In this document: positions 24,189 to 34,938 of the stretch, in pieces
How positions within the stretch are numbered: position 1 is the stretch's first letter
Layout: the number at the start of each line of letters is the position of its first letter
Source: Mucidula mucida
Lineage: Eukaryota; Basidiomycota; Agaricomycetes; Agaricales; Physalacriaceae
Reading direction: 5' to 3'
Assembly (NCBI GenBank): GCA_015501055.1
Contig: JADNYV010000023.1
Span: 62,001 to 126,000 of the forward strand
Length of the DNA stretch: 64,000 bases
Notes under the pieces: generated by a model
Databases searched by the model: none
What the model saw: the letters and a program-made list of their open reading frames with translations, nothing else
Told to the model about the DNA's origin: nothing
Position numbers and translations under genes: made by a program

Positions 24189-25228
24189 ATGGATCCCAGT
24201 ATTGCCTGTATCAAGGCCACCGCGTATGGCGGCAGAGGCGTTTTCGCTACGAAATCGATACCAAAAGACACGCTCATCCTGACAGCGACGCCGTACGCCT
24301 CGGTCGTCTACCACGTCTTTCGCAAAGAGGTCTGCGCAGAATGCCTCGCCTACGCCTTTGACTCGAACCGAAATACCTGGAACGTCAAGCACGAACCCGC
24401 CGGCGTATGGTTCTGTTCTACGGTCTGCTGCGACGCGTGGGTCGCCCAGCACGGAACGCTCGAGGAGACGCTGCACAAGTCGATGGAGAGGCTGGCAAAG
24501 ACGGGAAAGGCGTTCATCGTCGGCAAAGTTTTGGCGGTGACGAAGGAGAGCATCAACGAAGCCTGGCGACGCCCTCTAAAATGGTCGACATCGTTGTCCG
24601 AGCTGGAACTCGATACAGCGCGATTCGTCGTATCCGGGATCATCAGACGACACCAGTACCCCGATAGCTGGACGGATCTTCTTCAATTGCAGGACAATGA
24701 GCTGGCGTACATCACGGCACACCCAGAGGGGCTCGCCTCGTCTCTACGTATCGGCGCCTTCGTCTTTGAGGCGGTCAAAGCTGTCAAATTCGATTTTGAT
24801 GTCCTTGATATGGTCCGGCAGATGCTCGCGCGGGACCAAGGAAACGCCTTTGGATTATACGAGATGGAGGGCGATACAGAGATGTTTGGATTTGCGATGT
24901 ATACGTGGGGGTCGTACTTTAATCATGGTGCGTTGGACTGTAACAGTCATTTCCATTGTATACTAATCGTCTGTACACAGATTGCACTCCGAACATTCGC
25001 AAGGAACGCCACGGACGATGTATGGCCTTTTACACCGCAAGAGAGATACACTCTGGAGAGGAACTCTGTATCAGTTATATAGACATCAAGGATACGGTCG
25101 CACAACGCCAGGAAGAGTTGATGAAGGAGTGGTACTTTCGGTGTGTTTGCGGCAAGTGTAACGAAGAGTTCGTTTTCTTTTTCGATTCGTCGACCTCTGC
25201 TAACGATCACGTAGGTCAACAGACGTGA
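24189..25228 (+). CDS. SET-domain protein (SMYD/SET5-like)
   Basis: Two exons (24189-24927, 24981-25228; 53-bp intron) give 987 nt, 328 aa. The SET domain is split: the N-terminal part has [11 protein letters not shown], a Cys-rich insert follows (CAEC about residue 40, then FCSTVC, a MYND-like zinc site), and the C-terminal part has YFNH joined to DCTPNI across the intron, then [11 protein letters not shown] post-SET Cys cluster CVCGKC comes near the end. These are the SAM- and lysine-channel motifs of SET methyltransferases; the insert between the two halves is the SMYD/SET5 arrangement. The substrate (histone or other protein) cannot be told. The last 80 bp belong to a local tandem duplication. 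Confidence 0.88.
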
Positions 25229-25750
25229 TTCAATAGACGACTAGAATCTAGACGCAAGACAAAATTAGACATAGACAACGGCATAGTTATGAACAAGTAA
25301 TTAAAAGGGTAATAAAGGGTTTACATTAACAGCCGGCTGCATCAGAGCAGATATCCGAATAACTCTGCAAAGTGGTAACCGTGCGGTGACTAGCGAAGGA
25401 AATCTGCGCGCGAAAGCGGAACTCCCTTCCATTCATTTGCGCTGCATGGTCGATGCCACGAAATTCCAACGAGTTTGTCTTTCCTCACTTTGCCGACCTC
25501 CGCTGACGGTCCAGTAGATGACTCAAAGCTTAAGAAACACATAGCATTAAAGAACGGTATAACTACGAACGGATAAATAAAGGATTCAAAGTCTCAACAG
25601 TCGGGGCCGTTGAATGGCGCTGCACCAGAACAGGTGTCACCGAACGCCTCTACCAAGTGGTGTACTCGCCATCACAAGTGGGGCCGTTCAACTGGTAATC
25701 GTTGCTCGCAAAACTGATCCATAACCATCCATATGCCGACGTTGCTGCCA
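25150..25750. repeat. Diverged tandem duplication of about 300 bp
   Basis: The 3' end of the SET gene, its 3' flank and the 3' end of the convergent secreted-protein gene occur twice, at about 25150-25445 and 25460-25745. Matching pieces include gagttcgtttt/gagtttgtctt, gacctc(t/c)gct(a/g)acg and ataaagg(g/a)tt. The copies have diverged considerably by eye. Ends are approximate. Confidence 0.5.
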
Positions 25751-26208
25751 TCCATTCGCCGAAGTGCAGCCGTCGCCCGCCTTCAACTCTTTGAGCTTCT
25801 GTACACCCCGCTCAAAATCGGCGTCCGACCAGCTGAAGGTGCCTCCTCCATCGTTGCGGATGTCGAGGCAGAACTGGGAGCAGCACACGGCTTGCCAGGT
25901 GGACGTGGTACCGTCTCCGTGGTTCAGCGATCCTATAAAGCAGTATCAGCGGGTGGACTATGACTTGTGGAGTAAAGAATTACCTCCGCCACCGCCAAAG
26001 GCATCGCGCCAGGTGCGGACGACCGTGTCGAATGTGTCGTCGGTCCACTTAAGACCGCCCACGGAGTTGCACCCGTCCTTGGGGAGGTCAACCTGGCGGG
26101 TGGAAAGCCATCGGGGATGATGGCAGAAACGTTGCGCGCGGGGCCGATGCGGGCCGCTGCTAACGAGGCGCAGGCGGCGGCGACGGTGAGGGCGCTGAAG
26201 AAGAACAT
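25688..26208 (-). CDS. Small secreted Cys-containing protein, 3' end uncertain
   Basis: Exons 26208-26131, 26092-25984 and 25932-25688 (introns 38 and 51 bp) give 432 nt, 143 aa in phase. Residues 1-19 form a signal peptide (FFFSALTVAAACASLAAA). The mature part has VDLPKDGCNSVGGLKW, VCCSQFCLDI, DADFERGVQKLKEL and GDGC. I do not recognise the family. The reading frame near 25742 appears to have lost one base: in the other frame translation continues through SAYGWLWISFASNDY to a Cys-containing tail, which also resembles the partial copy at 25330-25445. The true protein may therefore be longer. The 38-bp first intron is short but is the only way to join the two coding frames. Confidence 0.6.
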
Positions 26209-27088
26209 GATTCGTGTATGGTTTGAAAGGATTGGAGGTTCTAGCTCCAATAAAGCGGTGTATGATGGAAGAAAGTCGGATGGGTTGGAAGTGTGCATTG
26301 GGGGTCCTTTTTATGGTGGCGGAGCGCGTCATAGATGAGCTCGTGAAACGGCGGGAGCGAGGAAGGCGGTTGTGGAGCCGCCGGGAAATGCGTGCCAATA
26401 TCCGTCCCGTAAATGTTCATGCAGCGCGAACGCGTGGATCCAGGCAGAAGAAAACGGAATTGCAAAGGTCGGTTGCGATCTACCGGTTCTCTTTTTTACC
26501 ATGGTCATCTTTAGAGGATGCGAAGCGTAGCGGGCCAATATACGACAACACTGCAAATTATCTACCCAGTGCCATTCAACGACTGTTGATTTTCATGACG
26601 CGGGGTACGCTGTCAACACGCTCTGGGAAGATGAAATTTCCAATACGAACAGCCTTCTGAACGCTTCTGCACGTTGTGTGAATTTGAAGTGGAGATGGAA
26701 AATCAACGCAAATCAAACGCGCAAGTACGTGGGCGGATATTTGGCGACGGGACGGTGGCTCTATGTAGCCCCGTTCCCGTTGGATTCAGTCGGAATGCGA
26801 GGAGGATCAAGTGATCTTGCAGGTGAAGAATCAAATCGCCTGGGAGAAATGCGGAAGAAAGTAACACGAAAACCATGCATTGTAAGTCGTACGAGATGGC
26901 CCATAGGAATTACACGATGAGAACACTAGTAGCTTCAATTATCGACTGTATCGAACCTGGAACTCTGAACCATAGTAAGCCGAGCGCGACGCGTTGCCGG
27001 ACACGTGGACACCTTCCCAAGATCGTAGGTTGACCTCTTGAAAACGCGGCCTGAGTAAAACCAACGTTCTTCTATGAGGAACAAGGAT
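26209..27088. other. Intergenic, no gene seen
   Basis: Frames in this region mostly shadow each other and carry no motif. The left part must hold the promoter of the secreted-protein gene. Confidence 0.4.
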
Positions 27089-27972
27089 CTAGAGATGAAA
27101 CGAAACAACGTACGTGCGCTCGAAGCGAACTACATTCCGATACTGCTTGGAGGGGCCCGACCGGTAGTTGTCATCGTATATGCTACCGTTACTATCAGAC
27201 CGGTCCTCGTCGCTTTCCTCGTCAGAATAGTCGTGTTTCGCATATTTCACAAGCCTTTTTCTGTTTCCGTCCAAGAATCTTCGTAAGAGTGTGGCAGACG
27301 ATCGTTCCCATGCTTGCTCGAGTGCGCCGAGTGGTTACTCCCAGCCTCCGATCCGGGAGCCTTGATAGACCCATTGATGCTGCGCGGAACTGCTGTATCC
27401 ACGTTGGCCTTGGTCGGCGCGCTGCACAACGTGAGGAGCCTATCAAAGTAGCTGCAACTCTACAAAAAATTTGTGTTATGAAAATTGGACTTAAAGAATG
27501 AAGTTAAAGACAAACCTTCCCAGACAGCTTGCGTTCGTGAAAAGTATCCATGAGAGCCGTCCACCTCTTCTCGTCGCCTCTGGGTTGACCTTTCTCGGGC
27601 GCGAAATGATCAATGTACGCTCGGACAAGCTCCATCTCTTCGTCCAACTCCGACCGCCTGTTGGGCTTGGAGTTGGAGTTGGAGGAATACCCAAGCTGGA
27701 GCTTGTGGATGTCGTTGTTGGTGTACGAGGCCCGACACATCGGGCAGCGACGTTCCGATTTGTGTTGGCTATATCGGTCTGGGGGGATATTGAGGAGACA
27801 GCTAGCAGGACGAGTTAATTAGATGTTAACGCTTTCTTGAAGGCGAGAATATTCACGCTCGGTAGAAGACATGTCCGCATGAGATGGAGTACGGCGCTTT
27901 AGCGCACTCGTTGGATGAAGACAGAGGGTCACAGCAGACATCGCAGGTGCTGGAGACATGGACGACGAGCAT
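27089..27972 (-). CDS. Degenerate RING-finger protein (zinc ligand lost, frameshift)
   Basis: Exons 27972-27857, 27801-27516 and 27459-27089. The first half reads VSSTCDVCCDPL and ISCGHVFYRA: the Cys expected after GHVF is Tyr, so one zinc ligand of the C3HC4 set is gone. The second half has CPMCRASY and the linker EEMELVRAYIDH. Exon 3 begins SCSYFDRLLTL and the frame slips by one base near 27271, after which an acidic, Lys-rich tail follows (YSDEESDEDRSDSN). Introns match the family (phase 2 in the RING, phase 0 after the linker). It may be a pseudogene in progress, or a non-catalytic relative if transcribed. Confidence 0.6.
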
Positions 27973-29138
27973 TGTGGGCAGGTGTGAAGCTAATGAGACA
28001 GCTCGTTGTCTAAGGCTTATAAAGGCGAAAACAGCAGCCAGACCTGCATTACGCGACGTAAACCAAATGTACACTGCCAAAACTTTACAGCAAAAGAGGT
28101 AAAAATGTGGCGTCTTGAAGATGTTATCAGAAACTGATGCAAGAGAGGAAAAGTAGTACAGTACCTTTTTCAGGGCTTCAGAACATCAAACACCCAAACG
28201 ACTCACCGCGAGAAAGGTGAAGACTCGATGGCGTCCAAAACGGGTTAAGATTTAGTTTGGGTGACCTGCACATCAAAGATGCGACCCAGGGACTTACGTT
28301 CGTCGCATAGAATGCGCTCCCGGACAGCCTGCTGACGCAGCATTTAGCTGTTGCTGATGAACAACCATTGGTGGGTGCGGGAGAAGACAGAACACGGTCG
28401 TATGAATAGACATCAAGCATCAAGCAAGGCTGTTCACTCCATGTGGTCTACACTCCCAAGTGATGCAATTTCCGATTTTTGCAGAATACGTTGAGCTTGG
28501 TGGTGAGGCCTGAGGGGGGAATCGCCATGAAGGACTAGGCTAAGAAAAGTGCGATCACGTGGCTCGCTGCTTCTTTCAATTGCGCCTTCATCATAGTTAA
28601 GCCAGCCTCAGTCAAGCGCCCTTTCCGCTTTATGGTGCACTTCTTCGGACCCTTTTACTCGCTGTCCGCCCCATGGCCTAGACGAATTCTAACCCGTCTT
28701 CCAGGTTAATCTTCATACATTTATAGCTGCGGCCACTGACAGTCATGATTTGAGTAGAATTTGATCATGCTTTACATAGTTGACCTGGGCGACCACGCTG
28801 TCTGGTCAATATCATTAGTTGTTAGTAGGAAGCGCCGCTGATTTCCAGCCATTCTGTTGGAGCCTCGCGGTCTCGGAATTGTTGGTATGCCTTTTGCTGT
28901 ATCTGAATCACAGCGGTTATATCCATCAGTGACGTCCTGCTTGACTCTTTAGCACCGTCTCCTTCGATTGCGTCAGTTGGATTATTATGGCTTTTACACA
29001 GCCCTCAATGCTATCGTCGTCCCAAGAATGCCATAGTCCTTCTTATACAGCACATTCAGAGTAACTTCCTTCGCTAGCGCCTGCTTTGACGCTTACCTGC
29101 TGGAGGCAAGCATCAGCGCCTTTTTGGGCTGGGAGAGG
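27973..29138. other. Intergenic, no gene supported
   Basis: Between divergently transcribed genes. The frame at 28178-28423 (minus) has no motif. Nothing recognised. Confidence 0.4.
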
Positions 29139-31414
29139 ATGACCAGCAAAGCTTTCCCCAACCAATTTTCAACGATGACTACGTGAAACGGTTTCCTGAG
29201 GATCTTTACTGTGAAGAAACATCACCGAACGCTCGCGCACAGTGGCGGATGTACGTCGAAGAAGCCGCTTCGTTCGACGGGACTATGATTGGCCAATACC
29301 GTGATGGCTTGGATGTAACGCTCGTATTTGTAGGCGTCATATCGTCGAGAGATTTGAGAAACAACTGACAGGAATTCAATCCAGGCTGGCCTGTTCTCAT
29401 CTGTCGTCTCGACGTTCTTGATACAAGCATCGCAGAATCTCCAAGCCGACTTCACGGAAATGTCTGCCACTATTCTCTTCGAAATACTGGCCGTACAGCG
29501 CGCGATAGCCAACGGTCCAGCCGAGCATATTCCTGCTTCAACTGCTATGAACCCTCAGAACGCGTTTGCCCCGAATTCAATTAACGTCTGGATCAACGGG
29601 TTTTGGAGTGTCAGCCTCGCATGTAGCCTCGGAGTCGCTCTTGCTGCTGTTCTGGTGAAGCAGTGGCTTCACCACTACATGTCTCTTCCTTCTGGTACTC
29701 CCGGGATTCGGAGCCATATCCGTCACTTCCGATATATGGGCCTCGAGCAATGGCGTGTGCGCGTCATCATTGGGATGCTCCCGCTCATCATGCATATATC
29801 CTTAGCCCTGTTCCTCGCCGGCTTCACTACGTTCTTTATTCCATTGCGCACGTCAATAGCGTATGCCATCGGTACAATCACAGTAGTCCTCTGTGTGTTG
29901 TATCTCGCCAGCAATGCACTCCCTATCATGTTCCCAAATTGCCATATCAAACACCTTTAACCGATTTCTTCCATTTTGGGTATCAAATAGTAAAGTCTGG
30001 ATTCGAGTCTTTGCACAGTTGGTTCGACCGACTAGAACGCGTCGTTGGCTGGCGCGGACAATATCGCGTTACGCCGAGCTACGAGGCCGGGGACATTGAC
30101 TGTGACGAGATCAAGGTCGTTTCGACATGCTATGGCGACAATAGAGATCGACGCCGTACATTGCAACTACGAAAACTCTCCGTAGACGCACTACACTGGC
30201 TATTCCACATGTCATCAAACCCTAGTCTTCATAGCGTCGTTTTACAAGCGATCGGCGGTCTTCCTGGCGCAGTCAAAGAATATGCAGAAGGAGTTTGGGC
30301 AGGAGCACATGCGATGCGAGTCGCTCGTCGGGAGTTAATCCAGGAATCGACAATCTATTCTGCCGAAGGCGTCAAAGAATGTCTACATGAAGCCGAACAC
30401 ACTCTTGAACGACTCTGTCGGTCCTTTATTTTCCTCCCCAGGAAGTTTGACGCGCTTGGCAAGATCCAATCCTTCAGCGGCGATGATCGCCTCAAAGCGG
30501 CTATATGGATTGCCAGTATTCCGACGACAGTCAATCAGCAGGATTTGGGGGATTTTCTTTCTTTGTCGTACCATAAACAGCTCCACCCCTTTGTTTGGAA
30601 GGAACTCGTGAAACGTGCGGTCGACTACGGTTCATTCCATGCGAGCGATCCCAAGATGAGCGCATCATATGCCCATCTGATTACGGTCATCCTTCCAGCC
30701 CACTCCCCAGTTCAGACCAGCACTTCCTCCCTACGAATGACACTCCGGGCGACGATTAATGTTCATCTCCCTGACATATGGAACCATCTTTTGAACATAC
30801 CAGTGCTATCGCCTTTCATCTCTCACTCGTCCATCCCTTCGAGTCCTTATTATCGAGCGATACTCGCTGCTGGGAAATTTGCAGTCCACCACCTTCGAGT
30901 CACCGGTACATCCAGCCAAGTACATACACAATCACTGTTGAATCCCAACTTGGAACAAGATTGGCACCATGTCGAGTTTCTCAAGCTTGTTCTGGAATAT
31001 GTCTTTGAACAGCTCTTCAACTCGTCGACATTCGCCATTACCCAAGTGAACACAACGCTCCGTCTTTCCGGGCGTTATATACGACTTAGTTTGCGGAAGA
31101 TGTTCAGAGGAGATTATGTCGGTCAGGTTCTCAAATCGGCTCTGAAACTTTTGGATGAAAGTCAAGAAAAGGGCGAAGATCTTTCTGAGACATCATTGCA
31201 GAGTGTTCTTGGAGAGTGTCAGAAGGATTCGATTTCTAAGAGTGAAAGTCTTAGGACTATTGTAGAAGCTACGTTCAGCCGTATCATGCGAAGCATGGTT
31301 ATCGTAGCGACTCGCGAGAAGCCCATTGAACGTGTCGGCAAAGGCAGTCTTGCTCGTCAAGCAACGCTGTCTTCATTCGAGAAGGAGATTGAGGACGCGT
31401 ACCAGGACTTCTAA
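29139..31414 (+). CDS. DUF6535 membrane protein with a foreign C-terminus
   Basis: Exon 1 ends at 29329 (...GLDVTLVF) and exon 2 starts at 29385 (AGLFSSVVSTFLIQ). Then come INVWINGFWSVSLACSLGVALAAVL and VKQWLHHYMSLPSGTPG, the DUF6535 signature with TM segments, and two more TM helices (near 29790 and 29870). A one-base loss at 29942 shifts the frame; the second frame runs to 31414 through the family body (LSVDALHWLFHMSSNPSLHS, LQAIGGLPGAV). The family's usual tail (FPLE..F.G) is missing. Instead the last 55-60 residues resemble the end of an NRPS-like adenylation domain (ATREKPIERVGKG...FEKEIEDAY). The start is uncertain: ATG 29139 needs one more base in the CCCC run at about 29156, or an upstream exon exists. 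Confidence 0.7.
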
Positions 31415-32347
31415 AGAAGTGCAAAAAACGGAGCCGCCTGCGAGCTGGGCGTGCGAGGATATCGTCAACTGGCTTAAACATCAAGCTAGTGATCTCGTTT
31501 TAAAGCGCGACTGCAAGCTTGATCCTGGTGACGACCTCTTCAGAGCAGGATTTGACAGGTATTATTGCGACTGTCATGACATTTTGATACTGACGCTTCC
31601 AATAGTATCAGCGCTGTCTCTCTACTCTTTCAAATTTCAGGCGCTCTTCCCCGTAGCGTCGCTCATCTTCCCGAACCTCAGTGGTATGGCGAACGCTCTG
31701 CTAAACGTCATAGCTGGTAACGCCGAGATTGCCGACGATAGTGCACCGTTGGGAGCGTGGGCTACGACCGATTGGGTTCCGGCGATGGTCAGGTCCAGTG
31801 TAACGCTAGATGTTCTCCCGTCTGCAGTTGGGGTGAGTATTTTCGTGTACTTCCTCTATTTCTCGTTCATCTAAGCGTCGTCTAGACGGTCTCGTGGATC
31901 CCGATGCGAACTCTATCATCGACATCGTGTTTTTAGATGTGACAGTCCCGCTTGTTAACCTTCTCCATCCTAACCCGACGTCTTGGGATTCCGTCCTCGA
32001 CGCCATCGCGGAACAGCTTTATTCCCAAGGCGTCACTCAGGAGAAGTTGCCTAGGGTCCCTTTCAGTGAATGGATGCGGATGACGGAGGAGCACGACGAG
32101 GATCCAGCATCGGTCCCGGCTATAAAGCTTTCGTGCTTTTTTCCGCCATTTTGCGAACAAGGATGCTCAACCGAGGTCAACCGACTTTGACAGTCAGCGT
32201 GTGTTGGAGATTGGTGGGCGGGCACGTTTTGAGCTTTGCAATGGATACGAGTTGAGTAGTACTATGCGTGCGGTGAAGGATGCAGGTATTATACTTGACG
32301 ATGTGGCGGGCTGGATAAGGTGTTGGAAGGTATGGGGTTTCTTGTAG
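31240..32347 (+). pseudogene. C-terminal remnant of an adenylate-forming (NRPS-like) reductase
   Basis: From about 31240 the sequence follows the order of a fungal NRPS-like enzyme: end of the adenylation domain (KPIERVGKG), linker (EVQKTEPPASW), carrier domain with DLFRAGFDS split by an intron (about 31558-31605), then pieces of the reductase domain: DWVPAMVRSS, VNLLHPNPTSWDSVL, VPFSEWMRM, VPAIKL, and a C-terminal GWIRCW. The carrier attachment Ser is present at the splice junction. Several frame changes (near 31413, 31655, 31890, 32130) and no upstream adenylation or NAD(P)-binding part show it is a dead tail. In frame at its start with the DUF6535 gene, it gives that gene its stop codon. 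Confidence 0.75.
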
Positions 32348-32937
32348 GCAAATGGTTATAAGATTGGGTCAAATTTTAATGTTCCTTCACAAAGCTCTCG
32401 TGCGACAAATTTATGTAGCTGTTTGGAGAATATCATGAAAAGAATGGGGCACGCATTGTTTTGTAAATGATGTGTTCAAAGCGAGGCACTGATGGCAGAG
32501 AACAACAACACAGTACTCTCGACTGATGTTCTCAATGTTGTGGAAGCTTAGAGATTCCGTGCTGTGCTAGAGATACTGATCGCTAAACGCAGAACGTTGC
32601 CCTTGTTCCTTGTCTTGTTCGAAGCGAGGCACTGATGGTATAGAACAACAACACATTACCGTTATTGTATTCTCGGCTGTTGTTCTCATATTGTGGGAAC
32701 GTGTGGGTCAATGTTTCCTATGTTTGATAACCAATTGGCGGAAGACAACGACTTCGTTGCCAGGACGAAAGTCTCGTTGTCGTGTATTTGGTCTCAATGG
32801 ACTTGCCTCATTTGGCTATTCCCACTTTTTCCTTCCCAATTGCTTTCTGCCCTCCTGATCGCATATAACGGAAGCGAGATGGCGGGAGAATCAACAAATC
32901 CCCCAGTGGAAATCAGCTAGTCCCAACACAACGCCCA
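32348..32937. other. Intergenic with a short direct repeat
   Basis: The phrase gcgaggcactgatgg, followed by agaacaacaacaca with minor change, occurs twice (about 32480 and 32623). No gene recognised; holds the promoter of the next gene. Confidence 0.4.
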
Positions 32938-33441
32938 ATGTCTTCCTTCATGACTGCCTCGACATCGACCGACGCCCTTGCCGCCGTCGGATACACGTTC
33001 TCGACAGAGACGCGTGAAAGCCGCCACGACCGCCGCATCTCTACGGAGTTGCCCCCATACATGGAGTACGAGGCCTCGCCTCCTCCTGAATACACACTCA
33101 AAGACGAGCCTGTGACGCTTGCCATGTATTTGTTCAAATTTGGATTCTGTGAGTACCCCGACGCCCCATTCCTCTGCTCAAAAAGTCTTACGCCACCCTT
33201 AGTATTCCCTCCATTCTGGATTTTGGGCATATTCATCTTCTTCTCGCCGTTACGCGCCCCAGACGCTGCCGGCGAATGGCTGCGAGACAAAACGGACGCG
33301 GAGAAGCAGGTGGTTGTTGACAGGATCAGGACGACGGAGTTGAAGTGGGCGCGGCGATGCCTGGTTGCATTGCTCGTCGTTACTCTCTTCGGCATCGTCG
33401 CTGGTGTCTCCATCTGGGCTGCAGTTCGCGGCTACCTTTAA
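32938..33441 (+). CDS. Small membrane protein of unknown function
   Basis: Exons 32938-33148 and 33203-33441 (54-bp GT-AG intron) give 149 aa. The intron is a multiple of three with no stop, so the unspliced frame is also open. The N-terminal half is polar with PPYMEYEASPPPEY, a Pro/Tyr motif of the kind bound by WW-domain ubiquitin ligases. Two hydrophobic stretches follow: WILGIFIFFSPL and CLVALLVVTLFGIVAGVSIW; between them is a charged loop (RDKTDAEKQVVVDRIRTTELKW). The pattern resembles small fungal plasma-membrane or endosomal proteins, but I cannot name the family. Confidence 0.7.
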   Translation: MSSFMTASTSTDALAAVGYTFSTETRESRHDRRISTELPPYMEYEASPPPEYTLKDEPVTLAMYLFKFGFCEYPDAPFLCSKSLTPPLVFPPFWILGIFIFFSPLRAPDAAGEWLRDKTDAEKQVVVDRIRTTELKWARRCLVALLVVTLFGIVAGVSIWAAVRGYL

Positions 33442-34938
33442 ACCACCATCACCACCCTCATCCTTCGACGTTTCGGTGCCCCCACATACATACCCTCCCG
33501 GCGTGCATACACACTCTCCTTGGAACTCCACACGCGCATATACTTTCCTTCATCCACGATTTTACGCCCTCCTTTCGCATTTTAACGCACTGTATCGCTA
33601 GCTCATTACCTGTATTTATTCCTACTTATATCTCTGTTCTACTACCAATGCATCTGATGTTATCACTGTACTGTGCAGCGACACCTGCAAGAACGTCCAA
33701 AGTGCGCTTCCTTGGCCCGAGGTCTTCAAAATGGTGCTCGTCGCTTTTGCGAGTTTGTGAAGGGCACTGAGCCTTTTTGCTTTAGACATTTAATGGGTTC
33801 AAGGGCTGAGGGCTAGATGGATGTGGTGCTATCACTGTTTACAATTCTACAGCAGCAGAAAAGTTTCAAAATTGCGGCTCAAGGGAGCGCGGGGAGTACT
33901 TCACCCTCTCACACTGTCAGCATGTCCTGCAAGCGCTCACCTCGTCTAACGCCACATTCCGATCCTCGACCGTCAACATCCTCAGCAGCTCGTATCCAAT
34001 CTTCTCTCGTTGAGTTGGTTTACGAGACTACACCGAGCTACCCAATCTGTGTCATTGGCACGCCTCAAGGAATACACATGCATACGTTTATCGCTCTTCA
34101 CTGTTGGGATACTCGAGGATATCTGCATTACCGTGCGAGACGAGATGGAAACCCAACTCAGGCGCTTACTGGACACAGCCTTTGATCTCGCACTTGACAG
34201 GTTCGTGTTTAAGAGTTGATGTCCTGCTCTTCGGTTGTCTTGAATCAGTTCTGTGCTATTCAGTTGAGGGATCTTGTGATTAGGCTCTGGCTTCCGAGTT
34301 CAGGTGGCGGAGCGAGGACGTTCTTGTCGTTGCTCATAGGGCGTCTTCGGAGGAGTCTACCTCACTTGCATGATACAACTACCTAGTTCACGGTACAGAT
34401 TCAAATAACAGTTCGTTAATACAAAAAATCTCAAGGTGGAGAAGTAGCAGATGCGGGACTACTCATATGGTGCAAGGTCAGTGCCATTGCTGTCATACCT
34501 GCTGTCTAACATGGGTCAAACCTCAACGAACGACGGGAATTTCCTTTGAAATGCATTTCTGCACTCGCAGGCACTCTACCGAGTTATTTTTCGGTGCTAG
34601 CCACAGCCAATCTGAAAGAATGTGGGGGGGAATTGGTGCAGCAACGACAAGCAATGCCTGTCCTTGCTGCTGTATACTCGTTGTATGTCTGGATGCTCCT
34701 TTTGTTAACCCTTTCGTGTTCTGATTGATCAGCAGTGTATGTACTTACTCCATTAGTTATCCTGTGTAAAGAGGACAAAGTACCAATTTCGTAGCGTTAT
34801 TTAGGACTAACACTCAAATGCTCTTTCCTACATGTCTTCATCTAGTATTGTGAGAAACTGACAGATGGTGTACTACCTGTGGCTGTGCACAGACAGCGAT
34901 ACCGTCACTTTCACCTTTTCACCCGTTCACCGATCCCC
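33442..34938. other. Long intergenic stretch, no gene supported
   Basis: About 1.5 kb. Frames at 33817-34219 and 34467-34728 show no motif and no usable introns. It must include the promoter of the acyltransferase gene. Confidence 0.4.
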
